In this document: piece after piece, positions 8,407-16,551 of the stretch | Layout of the letters: each line of letters starts with the position of its first letter | Numbering within the stretch: position 1 is the first letter of the stretch | Assembly (NCBI GenBank): GCA_033856235.1 | Contig: JAWVFI010000078.1 | Coordinates: 62,001-126,000, forward strand | Length of the DNA stretch: 64,000 bases | DNA from: DASXRU01 sp033856235 | Lineage (GTDB): Bacteria > Acidobacteriota > Blastocatellia > Pyrinomonadales > Pyrinomonadaceae | Direction of reading: 5' to 3' | The notes under the pieces: model-generated | Database searches by the model: none | What the model saw: the letters and a program-made list of their open reading frames with translations, nothing else | Told to the model about the DNA's origin: nothing | Program-made: the position numbers and the translations under genes

Positions 8407-8883
8407 CTAACTCCCGCCCCTCGCATAGTCCCCAGACTTCCCACCTGTCTTTAACTCCAGCCGGACGTCAGTAATCGTCATCCCTTTGTCTATAGCTTTA
8501 CACATATCGTAGATGGTGAGCGCCGCTACACTGACTGCCGTAAGCGCTTCCATCTCCACACCGGTCTGTGCCTGGGTGCTGACTTCAGACTCCAGGTAAA
8601 CGCCAGTGTCGTTCAGTTCCGCGCGCACTTCGGCGTAGGTAATCGGCAGCGGATGGCAGAGGGGGATGAGTTCAGCGGTCCGTTTGCAGGCGATGATTCC
8701 GGCCAGGCGCGCTGCCTCAAGGGGATCTCCTTTGGGCGTGCGATGTTCGCGGACGGCGGCAACTGTTTCCGCCGACATCAGCACGCGGGCCGAGGCAACC
8801 GCACGCCGAGCCGTGATGGCCTTGGCGCTGGTATCAACCATTTTCACGCGGCCTTGTTCGTCGATGTGACTGAGTTCACTCAT
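8407..8883 (-). CDS. moaC: Cyclic pyranopterin monophosphate synthase MoaC
   Basis: 158 residues, the usual MoaC length. Family motifs are present: MVDTSAKAITARRAVA near the N-terminus, KRTAELIPLCHPLPI (the His of the active site), QTGVEMEALTAVSVA and the closing DVRLELKTGGKSG. MoaC works with MoaA to turn GTP into cPMP, the first step of molybdenum cofactor synthesis in the cytoplasm. It lies downstream of moeA and a methyltransferase on the same strand, so a molybdenum cofactor operon is likely, although repeat elements sit in both gaps. Confidence 0.96.
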   Translation of the reverse strand: MSELSHIDEQGRVKMVDTSAKAITARRAVASARVLMSAETVAAVREHRTPKGDPLEAARLAGIIACKRTAELIPLCHPLPITYAEVRAELNDTGVYLESEVSTQAQTGVEMEALTAVSVAALTIYDMCKAIDKGMTITDVRLELKTGGKSGDYARGGS

Positions 8884-8889
8884 AAATCT

Positions 8890-8993
8890 TCAGTTTCGAG
8901 TTTCGGGTTTGGCTTCTCAACCGTATCCGGATAGCCCACTACAGGAGTTGGGCAAAACTCAAAACGCAAACTCGAAACCCGCAACTCGAAACT
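8890..8993. repeat. Inverted repeat of GTTTCGAG-type words
   Basis: The left arm contains AGTTTCGAGTTTCGGGTTT and the right arm contains AACTCGAAACCCGCAACTCG, imperfectly complementary. It fills the gap between moaC and the methyltransferase, and its right edge coincides with the methyltransferase stop codon. Confidence 0.75.
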
Positions 8994-9783
8994 ATCGTCC
9001 CAGGATCGCGTGCACGATCAGCGTATTCCCGCCGAGCAGCACTTCGTCCGATGCTAATTCTTCCGTCCAACGTTCGCGCCGTTGCTGCTCCGGGGTCAAA
9101 CGCGCAATCAGTCGAATCAACGCCACGATGGGCCAATAGAGCCAGAGCATCGATTTCGGCTTATCGCGATACAGCTTCTGAATATCGAATCCCTCTTGCT
9201 CCAGCATGTATCGCAATTCCGAATAACCAATCGCGTTTATGTGTAACGCCATTTCTTCCTTGTTTCCCAGCTGCTCGCGAAGACAGGCGACGTATTCACG
9301 CGTCACAGGTTTGAAATGCGAAGTATGGCCATGAAGGAGCCACTTCATGCGCTCTTCGATATTCAGGATGTTCGGCACGCTGGTTATCAAGTGGCCGCCC
9401 GGCCGCAGCACGCGCGCAAACTCGCGCACCGCCTGCTGCGGATTTTCAATGTGCTCGAGCCCTTCGATACACGTGATGTAATCGAAAGAAGCCTCATCAT
9501 AAGGAAGCGTGGCGTTTAAGTCACCCTGTTGGATCTCTACATTTGTAAGGCGAAATATTTCCGGGTACAAGTCGCAACAACGAACTTTGAACCCGGAGTC
9601 GATCAAACGCGTTGCCAGGGCCCCCTCGCCTGCTGGTACATCCAGCAAGTCGCCGGGCGATAGCGTGCTCAGGACTTGGACCACCGTGTCGTGAACGGCC
9701 TGGTGGGCCATCGGCGAGGCCGTCACGATTGCCGGTGATTGGGATGGGATGGCTCTCGCGGTCATAGTTGATTTCGATGACAT
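8992..9783 (-). CDS. Class I SAM-dependent methyltransferase
   Basis: 263 residues from the ATG at 9783; ATGs at 9765 and 9711 are also possible, and none has a clear ribosome site. Motif I LLDVPAGEGALATRL, the acidic end of strand 2 (RCCDLYPE), motif II DYITCIEGLEHI and the FARVLRPGGHLITSVPN post-motif fit a Methyltransf_11/25 Rossmann fold. The substrate is unknown. It lies between moeA and moaC on the same strand, but that is not evidence for a cofactor role. Confidence 0.88.
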   Translation of the reverse strand: MSSKSTMTARAIPSQSPAIVTASPMAHQAVHDTVVQVLSTLSPGDLLDVPAGEGALATRLIDSGFKVRCCDLYPEIFRLTNVEIQQGDLNATLPYDEASFDYITCIEGLEHIENPQQAVREFARVLRPGGHLITSVPNILNIEERMKWLLHGHTSHFKPVTREYVACLREQLGNKEEMALHINAIGYSELRYMLEQEGFDIQKLYRDKPKSMLWLYWPIVALIRLIARLTPEQQRRERWTEELASDEVLLGGNTLIVHAILGR

Positions 9784-9800
9784 TCGTGTATTCGTACCAG

Positions 9801-9943
9801 TCAAGCTCTTTACTGGGACCGCGGGCGTCCCGCCGGCAATGAGCGCGTAGCGCGAACAGGTAGCGGCGTTTTCTTTGAAGTCTCAGTGGATATCCCCCGC
9901 ACGTTTGCGGGCGGGACGCCCGCGGTCCCAGCAAAGAGCTTGA
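9801..9943. repeat. Inverted-repeat element, family shared with 51356-51483
   Basis: Outer arms TCAAGCTCTTTACTGGGACC and its near complement GGTCCCAGCAAAGAGCTTGA enclose GCGGGCGTCCCGCC-type sequence and the word AATGAGCGCG.AGCGCGAA. The same arms and inner words recur at 51356-51483. It lies between moeA and the methyltransferase. Confidence 0.9.
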
Positions 9944-9949
9944 GTAAGT

Positions 9950-11164
9950 TTAACCAAGCCCCGGAAGCCGAAGGATCTTCACGTAGCTTCCTTCGTCCAG
10001 CGCCTTCACGCCCCGCGGGACGATAATCAACGCCGTCGCTCGCGCAAAAGCGACAAAGTCCGATGAGCCGCCCCACTTCAAAGCCTCAGCCAATATGCAG
10101 CCCCTTTCGTTCGTCAACAATCTCGCCGGCAAGTAGCTTTCGCGTTCTATTGTCCCTCTAACATTGCGCAGCAGTGTCGCTGACTCACTGGGCGGTGTTA
10201 ACTCTTTAGCGCCCTGCATCGCGCGCAAGGCGCTGCGTACAAACAAAAGAAACGTTACTGAAACGGAAACTGGATTTCCCGGCAGGCCAAAGATCAACTT
10301 GTCGCCGAGCCGTCCGAACACTGTCGGCTTTCCCGGGCGAAGCGCGACACGTTCAAAAAAGACTTTAGTTCCCATCTCGACGAGTGCCGCTTTGGTGAAA
10401 TCGTAGACCCCCATGGAAACGCCGCCGGACGTTACCAGCACATCCGCGCGCTCGGCTGCCTCAACCATTTGCCGCCGCAACACTTCCTTGTTATCACCGG
10501 CCAGTGGCAAGCGCTCAACCGACGCGCCAGCCAGTGATGCATATGCGGCAATAGTGTAATTGTTGGAGTCGCGGATCTGATCGCGCCCAAGCTTCCGATC
10601 GATATCGACCAACTCGCTGCCGGTGGCCAGTACGGCCACACGCGGGCGAGCTCCGACTTTGACCTTCGCGTAGCCAAACGAAGCGAGCGTCGCGACCATT
10701 TCCGCGCTGATCTGCTCGCCTGCTCCCAAGACTACCTCGCCCGTTTTGATTTCAGCGGCCCGCCGGACGATCGACCTTCCGGCATCTACGGGCTCAAGAA
10801 TCTCAACCATAGCGCCGTCATTCAGTTCGCGCGTTACTTCTACCTGCTGTACCGCGTCCGCGCCCGCGGGGACCGGCGCTCCGGTCATGATCCGCACCGC
10901 TTCGCCGGCATGCAGCTCCTGATGCCAGCCGTTTCCGGCCGCGGATTCCCCGACAACGCGCAAACGAGGTTGCGACTTGTGCGTGTCTGCCGCGCGTACC
11001 GCATAGCCATCCATTTGCGCCCGATCAAAAGGAGGGAGATCGCAATCGGCCACAACATCTTCGGCCAACACTCGGCCCAGGGCATCGCCGAGTGAGACCG
11101 ATTCCACTCCGAGGCGCGGCGTATTCGCGATCACTATTTGAATTGCTTCGGAAACAGAAATCAT
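9950..11164 (-). CDS. moeA: Molybdopterin molybdenumtransferase MoeA
   Basis: 404 residues, normal for MoeA. The N-terminal SLGDALGRVLAEDV and DRAQMDGYA motifs, the MPT-binding fold with ATGSELVD and the TSGGVSMG.YD loop, and FGLPGNPVSV are all present. MoeA inserts molybdate into adenylylated molybdopterin in the cytoplasm. It is the first gene of a probable moeA-methyltransferase-moaC transcription unit; MogA, MoaA and the other steps are not in the window. Confidence 0.96.
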   Translation of the reverse strand: MISVSEAIQIVIANTPRLGVESVSLGDALGRVLAEDVVADCDLPPFDRAQMDGYAVRAADTHKSQPRLRVVGESAAGNGWHQELHAGEAVRIMTGAPVPAGADAVQQVEVTRELNDGAMVEILEPVDAGRSIVRRAAEIKTGEVVLGAGEQISAEMVATLASFGYAKVKVGARPRVAVLATGSELVDIDRKLGRDQIRDSNNYTIAAYASLAGASVERLPLAGDNKEVLRRQMVEAAERADVLVTSGGVSMGVYDFTKAALVEMGTKVFFERVALRPGKPTVFGRLGDKLIFGLPGNPVSVSVTFLLFVRSALRAMQGAKELTPPSESATLLRNVRGTIERESYLPARLLTNERGCILAEALKWGGSSDFVAFARATALIIVPRGVKALDEGSYVKILRLPGLG

Positions 11165-11283
11165 GGAAAGCTCGCTCGCTGGAGTTTACGATCAACCGGC
11201 TTCGTTCTGGCCCGCTGTTGAAGACCGATCACGGCCAGATCTAAGGGCCTAAGCTAACAGTCTGGTCCGTATCCCCGCAAGCG

Positions 11284-11682
11284 TCACTCTAGGCACTTCT
11301 GGCACCGGCAGCCCTTCGGCTTGAGGTGCGCATCAAAGTATTCCTTCCCGTAGTTGTAGGTAATCTCTTCGCCGGCCTTGATTCCCCGTCTGGACCAAAT
11401 CCAAATTCGTCCGCCCGTAATGATGGCTTCGGCATTAGGGCGGCAAGAGTGATTAATGTACCGGGCGGTATTACTGCGCGGACTGCCATCGACGGACGAC
11501 CTGGAATTGACGCCAAAGAAATACTTGCCCCGGTTTCGGCGATCCACTTCCGCATTCGAAACACGATTGCCCGTGTACTCGATGATTCGCTTGCCCTTTG
11601 GTATTGGTTCCAGAGTGAAGAAACCCAGTCCGTGCGCGGAGCGTTTGATTGCGTATTTATAGCGGCTGCTGGTCTTGGTCAT
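11284..11682 (-). CDS. SET-domain protein (lysine methyltransferase fold)
   Basis: 132 residues, almost entirely a SET domain. GLGFFTLEPIPKGKRIIEYTG opens it, ARYINHSCRPNAE is the pseudoknot NHSCxPN motif, EEITYNYG holds the catalytic tyrosine, and CRCQKC forms a post-SET zinc-binding tail. Such proteins transfer methyl groups from SAM to protein lysines. Bacterial members are sporadic and usually of unknown target. I chose the ATG at 11682 over the TTG at 11703 because the latter lies in a repeat. It is close to two tRNA genes. Confidence 0.9.
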   Translation of the reverse strand: MTKTSSRYKYAIKRSAHGLGFFTLEPIPKGKRIIEYTGNRVSNAEVDRRNRGKYFFGVNSRSSVDGSPRSNTARYINHSCRPNAEAIITGGRIWIWSRRGIKAGEEITYNYGKEYFDAHLKPKGCRCQKCLE

Positions 11683-11702
11683 TTCGCGATTGTTCTTGTG
11701 CA

Positions 11703-11764
11703 ATGCAAACCTTAGTTTGCTGGCTAAGCTTCACCAGAACGCAAACTAAAGTTTGCGTTACACC
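11703..11764. repeat. Inverted repeat of the GCAAACT/AGTTTGC family
   Basis: Two short palindromes, GCAAACCTTAGTTTGC and CGCAAACTAAAGTTTGCG, in tandem and mutually complementary. Related copies lie at 11930-12000, 26014-26086, 26393-26460 and 49083-49147. Confidence 0.85.
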
Positions 11765-11832
11765 CTATGGGCAACAAAAAGGGGTACAGAGCGAACAATC
11801 ACTCTATACCCTCTTTCGTCCACCAGAAAAAA

Positions 11833-11913
<81 letters not shown>

Positions 11914-11929
11914 GGAAAACCAAATTGTC

Positions 11930-12000
11930 AACAGTCCGACAAACTTCAGTTTGTCGTTTCCACGTGCACAGGTCGACAAACTGAAGTTTGCCGGACTGTT
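11930..12000. repeat. Inverted repeat between the two tRNA genes
   Basis: The left arm AACAGTCCGACAAACTTCAG is complementary, with few mismatches, to the right arm CTGAAGTTTGCCGGACTGTT. It occupies almost all of the space between tRNA-Asp and tRNA-Val. Confidence 0.85.
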
Positions 12001-12004
12001 TCAA

Positions 12005-12079
12005 TGGTAGGCACGGAGGGACTCGAACCCCCAACCTCTTCCTTGTAAGGGAAGCCGTCTACCATTGACATACGTGCCT
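12005..12079 (-). tRNA. tRNA-Val (UAC)
   Basis: 75 nt with encoded CCA. The acceptor AGGCACG pairs with CGTGCCT, the discriminator is A, and the anticodon stem-loop CTTCC-CTTACAA-GGAAG gives anticodon TAC. It lies upstream of tRNA-Asp on the same strand, so the two are probably co-transcribed. Confidence 0.96.
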
Positions 12080-12186
12080 GCGCGTTTTCAAAACGTGCTC
12101 TTTAAGCTCTAACAGCGCCTTGGGGGGCGAGTGGTCATCCTAAGAGAAGCACAGAGGAGTGTCAAGTTAGGGGTAAATTAGAATCT

Positions 12187-12285
12187 ATGGAGTGCGGCGG
12201 CAAAGCGGAGCGGCGACGCAGCTTTGGATCGGCCAGCGGTAAGAATCCAAAGCCATCGCCGCTTCGCTCTGCCGGCGCACTCCAT
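12187..12285. repeat. Inverted repeat, GGAGTGCGGCGG family
   Basis: Arms ATGGAGTGCGGCGG...GCGGCGA and TCGCCGC...CGGCGCACTCCAT are complementary, with an inner CTTTGGATC/GAATCCAAAG pair. A relative lies at 20177-20303. It is upstream of the VWFA gene and, with the surrounding bases, makes up that intergenic region. I see no other gene between 12080 and 12358. Confidence 0.85.
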
Positions 12286-12358
12286 ATGCGCCCGGCCTTT
12301 CCCTGATTCTGCGTTTGAAGTTATATTTAGCCGTCTCCTCTGAAACGAACCAATCCCC

Positions 12359-13570
12359 ATGGGTTACTCAGTTCCAAAATACAAGTCTGTGATGGCGGCG
12401 ACCCTCGCTATTTTTTTAGCGTTGCTTGCCAACTCTTCGACGTCCACGGCGCAGTCTCCCGCCAACGATCAGCGCCAGCGGCCGCGGCGTGTTGGTGACG
12501 CCGCGAACACCAAGCCCGTCGCCGGCGACGAAATTGATGAAGGCGACGTCGTCCGCATGGACACCCAACTCGTGTCGGTTCCGGCGGTGGTTACTAATAC
12601 TGCCGGCCGCCCACTCCCGGGATTGCGGGCCGAGAACTTCGTCTTATTTGAAAATGGCCAGCCCCAACGTCTGGCAAACTTTGCCACCACCGAAGCGCCG
12701 TTTGAAGTTGCCTTGCTCCTTGATACATCCGGATCGACGCGCGCCGACGTGGCCCTGATTCGCCGCGCGGCGAATGCCTTCATTGACGCGCTACGCCCGG
12801 GCGATCGCATTGCCATCACGGCCTTCAACACCGCTGCGAATGATCCCAACGCTATGGCGACCGTGGACATTCTGAGTGGCCTTACTTCAGATCGAAAAGT
12901 CTTGCGCCAGGCAGTCGCGAATTTAGGAAGTAGTACCGGAACGCCGTTTTATGACGCGCTCGAACGCGTCTCAGCAGAAATTTTCGGCCAGGCGCCGGCG
13001 CCGGATTTACGTGGGCGTCGCGCGGTCGTGGCGTTGACCGATGGGGTGGATTCAACCAGCAACTCGACCTTCGAAGCTGCCCGGACGAAACTTTTGCGGG
13101 CGGGGGTGGCTTGCTATTTCATTCAGGTGAACACCGAAGACTTTGTTGAAGATCGTCTATTGAAGGATTGCGAAGAGAATGGCCGGCTAACACTGTCCAA
13201 GACCCAGTTGGAACGTTACCGCCGGATTTTTGTACCGGGCGCCCCGCGTGAAGACTACAAGAGCTTCTGCAGTCTGGGCCAATTTGAGCGCATGCAAATC
13301 AGCCGCGATCTGTACAACCTGGCGCGGCGCGAAATGAACGATTTGGCAAAAGCCAGCGGAGGCCGGAATTTTGTTGCTGCCGCACTCGATGACGCGCGCG
13401 CCGCGTTCGCCCAGGTCGCGAACGAGATTGGCACGCAGTACAGCCTGGGTTATTATCCCACCGACAAAACCAGAGACGGAAAATATCGGGCGATCAAAGT
13501 CGAAGTACGCGGTGTCTCCGGCAAACCGCAAGTACGCGCGCGCGAAGGATACTTTGCCCCTAAGGGTTAG
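12359..13570 (+). CDS. VWFA-related protein of the acidobacterial type, secreted
   Basis: 403 residues. A signal peptide ends near residue 35 (ANSSTSTAQ). A short N-terminal domain reads FVLFENGQPQRLANF, and a von Willebrand A domain follows with the MIDAS motif LLDTSGSTR (about residue 120) and ALTDGVDSTSN. The C-terminus QYSLGYYPTDKTRDGKYRAIKVEV...REGYFAP is the hallmark of the VWFA-related family described from Acidobacteria (TIGR03436). The A domain should bind a divalent metal and a protein ligand in the periplasm or outside. No clear ribosome site precedes the ATG; an ATG at residue 12 is the alternative. Confidence 0.9.
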   Translation: MGYSVPKYKSVMAATLAIFLALLANSSTSTAQSPANDQRQRPRRVGDAANTKPVAGDEIDEGDVVRMDTQLVSVPAVVTNTAGRPLPGLRAENFVLFENGQPQRLANFATTEAPFEVALLLDTSGSTRADVALIRRAANAFIDALRPGDRIAITAFNTAANDPNAMATVDILSGLTSDRKVLRQAVANLGSSTGTPFYDALERVSAEIFGQAPAPDLRGRRAVVALTDGVDSTSNSTFEAARTKLLRAGVACYFIQVNTEDFVEDRLLKDCEENGRLTLSKTQLERYRRIFVPGAPREDYKSFCSLGQFERMQISRDLYNLARREMNDLAKASGGRNFVAAALDDARAAFAQVANEIGTQYSLGYYPTDKTRDGKYRAIKVEVRGVSGKPQVRAREGYFAPKG

Positions 13571-13590
13571 GAGATGCTGGTCGGTCGGAG

Positions 13591-13634
13591 AAAACCATTT
13601 TCCATATTTCATTTTCCATATTTCATTTCTCATT
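13591..13634. repeat. Left terminal repeat of the second four-helix-bundle element
   Basis: 44 bp that match the reverse complement of 14181-14224 with two mismatches. It is built from words CCATTTTCCATATTTC and CATTTTCCATATTTCATTTC. The stop codon of the four-helix-bundle gene lies inside it. Confidence 0.92.
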
Positions 13635-14019
13635 TTGATCGGAGGCGAGCGGTCTTCAAAGAGGCGGTAAAGACGCGACTTAACTCGTTATTCTCTGCAA
13701 TCAGGCTTAACAGCATTTCCCTTTTTAGAAGCTTGCTACGCTCAATAATACGTAGCCAGATCGAGGTCTCATTCAATTCTTTCAACACTATTCGAAGCTT
13801 GTGAACGAAATCAGCATGGCTTTCCGCTCCTCTTGCTTCGCCATAGTTCGGTGCGGGAGAGGTACCCGATCGCATGATTTGGCCAGCTATGTGTCTTCCA
13901 GCCGGAGTCTTTGGCAGATTCATGGATAGCTTGATAATTCGAACGGAAAAATCTATTAGACGGTTTTCCAGATCGTCAGCTCGTAATTGAGGGCTCTTGG
14001 ACGAGGGTTCAATTTCCAT
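13630..14019 (-). CDS. Four-helix-bundle protein of the 23S rRNA IVP type, divergent
   Basis: 129 residues, helical throughout. It shares the family pattern of a first helix (LIDFSVRIIKLSMNL), the turn IMRSGTSPAPNYGEARGAES and the helix DFVHKLRIVLKELNETSIWL. It is only distantly similar to the protein at 470-841. The gene is free-standing, read opposite to both neighbours, and bracketed by 44-bp inverted repeats at 13591-13634 and 14181-14224. Function is unknown; the arrangement resembles rRNA intervening sequences placed outside an rRNA. Confidence 0.85.
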   Translation of the reverse strand: MEIEPSSKSPQLRADDLENRLIDFSVRIIKLSMNLPKTPAGRHIAGQIMRSGTSPAPNYGEARGAESHADFVHKLRIVLKELNETSIWLRIIERSKLLKREMLLSLIAENNELSRVFTASLKTARLRSK

Positions 14020-14180
14020 TGGAGTTCTTCGTCAGAATCTCTGCGGAAGGTAGATGATAACAATACTAGCAGGACACCAGTAGGGAGCTTTGCGACCAAC
14101 TCTTTTCGCTCGCTGCTTAATTTTCGGCAAGTAATTCGTTAACGAGGATCAGAAATGTGAGAATCGAGATGAATGCCCCC

Positions 14181-14224
14181 AATGAAAAATGAAATATGGA
14201 AAATGAGATATGGAAAATGGTTTT
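14181..14224. repeat. Right terminal repeat of the second four-helix-bundle element
   Basis: Inverse copy (42 of 44 identical) of 13591-13634. The ATG of the phosphopentomutase gene, at 14210, lies inside this repeat. Confidence 0.92.
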
Positions 14225-15415
14225 GCTAGATCCGAAAAGGACCCTAATCGCTCCTTCAACCGAATCACGATTATAGTGCTCGACGGCGCCGGCATTGGCG
14301 AGATGCCCGATGCCGCGGCGTGGGGCGACGCGGGCTCTGACACTTTTGGGCATATCTGCCAATCGCGAACGGTCCGCTTGCCCAATCTGCAAGCCTGGGG
14401 ACTGGGCAATATCCGGTCGCTTCAAGGAGTCTCGCCGGCTCTCCAGCCGCGCGCGGCGTTCGGCAAATGCGCGCTGCGATCGAACGGGAAGGACACGACG
14501 ACGGGACATTGGGAAATGGCCGGCATCGTGCTGGAGCGCGCTTTCCCGCTTTACCCGAAAGGCTTCCCGCAAACGATCCTCGACAGCTTCATTCGCGAGA
14601 CCGGCGTCCCGGGCATTCTCGGAAACGTTCCCGCTTCGGGCACTGAGATCATTAAGGAGTTAGGCGCCGAGCATGTCGCGAGCGGCAAGCCAATCATCTA
14701 TACATCGGGCGATTCAGTTTTCCAGATTGCCGCGCACGAGCAGGTGATACCTCTCGATCGACTCTACGAAATTTGTGAGACGGCGCGGGGCATCTTGCGC
14801 GGCGAACATGAAGTGGGCCGCGTGATCGCGCGGCCGTTTCTGGGTGAGCCTGGCGCTTTCTACCGGACTGAGAACCGTCATGATTACGCGGTGCCACCGC
14901 CCAGGGAAAATCTGCTGCCCACGTTGCACGAAGCCGGGCTGGACGTCGTTTGCGTGGGAAAGATTGCTTCAATCTACGACTCGATGGGAGTGACCGAAGA
15001 CCTGACCGCCAAGAACAACCAGCAATCCATCGATCAGACAATTCACGCATTAAGCCAGAAAACGCGCGGATTAATCTTTTCTAACCTGGTGGACTTTGAC
15101 ATGCTGTACGGCCACCGGCGCGACACGGAAGGTTACGCAGGCGCTCTGGAACATTTCGATTCCCGCCTGCCGGAGATTGAGTCCGCGATGAGCGACGATG
15201 ATTTGCTGATCATCAGTGCTGACCACGGTAACGACCCCACGTACCCGGGCACCGACCATACGCGAGAGTACGCGCCGTTGCTGGCATTCGGCCGGCGCGC
15301 CCGGCCGGTGAACCTTGGGACGCGTGGTTCTCTTTCCGATATCGGCCAGACCATCGCCGAGAACTTTGGATTGCAATTAGCCGCCGGCGAAAGTTTTCTA
15401 TCGCAAATCTTGTAG
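14210..15415 (+). CDS. deoB: Phosphopentomutase DeoB
   Basis: 401 residues, close to the family length. The metal-binding opening IIVLDGAGIGEMPDAAAWGDA is followed by GSDTFGHI, the STTTGHWEM-like KDTTTGHWEMAG motif with the phosphorylated Thr, the YTSGDSVFQIAAHE segment and ADHGNDPT. DeoB interconverts (deoxy)ribose 1- and 5-phosphate and so feeds DeoC and RpiB, both encoded downstream. The only start that covers the conserved N-terminus is the ATG within the repeat at 14181-14224, which adds about 17 residues (MENGFARSEKDPNRSFN) before the fold begins. The stop codon also touches a repeat. Confidence 0.95.
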   Translation: MENGFARSEKDPNRSFNRITIIVLDGAGIGEMPDAAAWGDAGSDTFGHICQSRTVRLPNLQAWGLGNIRSLQGVSPALQPRAAFGKCALRSNGKDTTTGHWEMAGIVLERAFPLYPKGFPQTILDSFIRETGVPGILGNVPASGTEIIKELGAEHVASGKPIIYTSGDSVFQIAAHEQVIPLDRLYEICETARGILRGEHEVGRVIARPFLGEPGAFYRTENRHDYAVPPPRENLLPTLHEAGLDVVCVGKIASIYDSMGVTEDLTAKNNQQSIDQTIHALSQKTRGLIFSNLVDFDMLYGHRRDTEGYAGALEHFDSRLPEIESAMSDDDLLIISADHGNDPTYPGTDHTREYAPLLAFGRRARPVNLGTRGSLSDIGQTIAENFGLQLAAGESFLSQIL

Positions 15416-15487
15416 GGTGGCCGCCCCCCTCGGTAACGCAAAGCGCCGGCACTCGAAAGGGGGTGGCCACGGAGGGCCACCCCTACA
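15411..15487. repeat. Inverted repeat, TGTAGGG(C)GGC family
   Basis: Arms TGTAGGGTGGCCGCC and GGTGGCCACGGAGGGCCACC...CTACA. Related to 35938-36030 and to the hairpin at 21119-21152. It supplies the deoB stop codon and fills the gap before the next gene. Confidence 0.8.
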
Positions 15488-15499
15488 GAGACCCCCAAA

Positions 15500-16222
15500 A
15501 TGAAAAACTTCAAACTGACTTTTGTCTGGGTAGCGACACTCTTTGTCTTTTGCTGGCTGAATAACCGCTCGGTGCTAGCCCAATCCGCGCTCATGAACGT
15601 TCCCTCCACCGACGTGGTCGCAGCCAAGAAGGTGTATTTCGAGATGGATTTCATCACCAACTATGCCTGGGAGCGCGACGATCCGTTTGAGAACTATCTT
15701 CCCCGCGGTGTGGCTGGCGTGGGCCGGAATGTCGAGGTCGGGGTCAACGTTTCTTATACGCGCGTTCGCGGTGGCGGCGAACCGATCGAGGTTCAGCCAA
15801 ACGTGAAATGGCAGTTTTACAATAACGAGACCCGCGGCACAGCCGGCGCGCTCGGCTGCATTTTGTATGTGCCGGTCACGCATCGCACGGGCACCGACAC
15901 GTTCGGCATGTGCTACACGGTGTTCAGCAAACAGTTCAAGGTCAGCCATGGGCCGACCTTCACTGGTGGTTCCTATGCGCTGGTGGGTCGCAATCAAGGC
16001 GAGGGAGCGCGAGTGGGCGCGATTGCTGCTTATGAACAGCCGCTCACTGACAAGCTAAGTTTCACGGTTGATTGGTTCAGTGGGCGAAATCGTTTTGGTT
16101 ATGTCAGCCCAGGTCTTACCTACGATACGACCGACGACAGTTTCGTTTCGGCCGGATATTCGATTGGAAATTCTGGTCGGGGAAACCACGCGCTGTTCGT
16201 GTACTACGGGAAACAGTTCTAG
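15500..16222 (+). CDS. Secreted protein, probable outer-membrane beta-barrel
   Basis: 240 residues. A signal peptide (FKLTFVWVATLFVFCWL, cleavage near SVLAQ) is followed by alternating hydrophobic and polar strands such as NVEVGVNVSYTRVRGG and KLSFTVDWFSGRNRFGY. The protein ends ALFVYYGKQF, with the C-terminal aromatic residue usual for outer-membrane barrels. No specific family is recognised. It is read in the same direction as deoB but separated from it by a repeat. Confidence 0.65.
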   Translation: MKNFKLTFVWVATLFVFCWLNNRSVLAQSALMNVPSTDVVAAKKVYFEMDFITNYAWERDDPFENYLPRGVAGVGRNVEVGVNVSYTRVRGGGEPIEVQPNVKWQFYNNETRGTAGALGCILYVPVTHRTGTDTFGMCYTVFSKQFKVSHGPTFTGGSYALVGRNQGEGARVGAIAAYEQPLTDKLSFTVDWFSGRNRFGYVSPGLTYDTTDDSFVSAGYSIGNSGRGNHALFVYYGKQF

Positions 16223-16265
16223 AGGGAGAACGACCAGGATTCAAACCGAAATGACGAGTCCAAGT

Positions 16266-16504
16266 GACAGCCGTCTTCAGACGGCTTGCCCGACGGGTTA
16301 CTAGACCAGCGCTTAAGCGCTGGGTGGGCGGAGGTTTGGAACATTGCTAAGGGCGCTTAGCGTGCTTGCCCCCGCTTTAGCACAGGTAAAACCAAAACAG
16401 GAAGCCCGCTGAAGCGGGCTGTGGATTCTTGTCGCCGGGCGAACCCGGCCGTATAACGACCGGCCTAGTAACCCTTCGGCGAAGCCGCGTAAACGCGGCT
16501 ATCA
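16266..16504. repeat. Cluster of short perfect hairpins, architecture shared with 52781-53022
   Basis: This 329-bp gap holds at least five short palindromes: AGCCGTC-TTCA-GACGGCT, CCAGCGC-TTAA-GCGCTGG, AGCCCGC-TGAA-GCGGGCT, GCCGGG-CGAA-CCCGGC and AGCCGCG-TAAA-CGCGGCT. Stem sequences differ but pairing is perfect, and most loops are T-rich or A-rich tetranucleotides. GGGTTACTAGACC and CCTAGTAACCCTTCGG flank the inner part. No gene is inside. Confidence 0.88.
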
Positions 16505-16551
16505 CTGTTCAAATCAACCCCCTGCGTTTCTTCATAAGTGGAAGCGAAAGC

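Noticed and set aside
11165..11283. Possible molybdenum-cofactor riboswitch upstream of moeA
   Set aside because: I could not fit the conserved helices of that riboswitch to the sequence.
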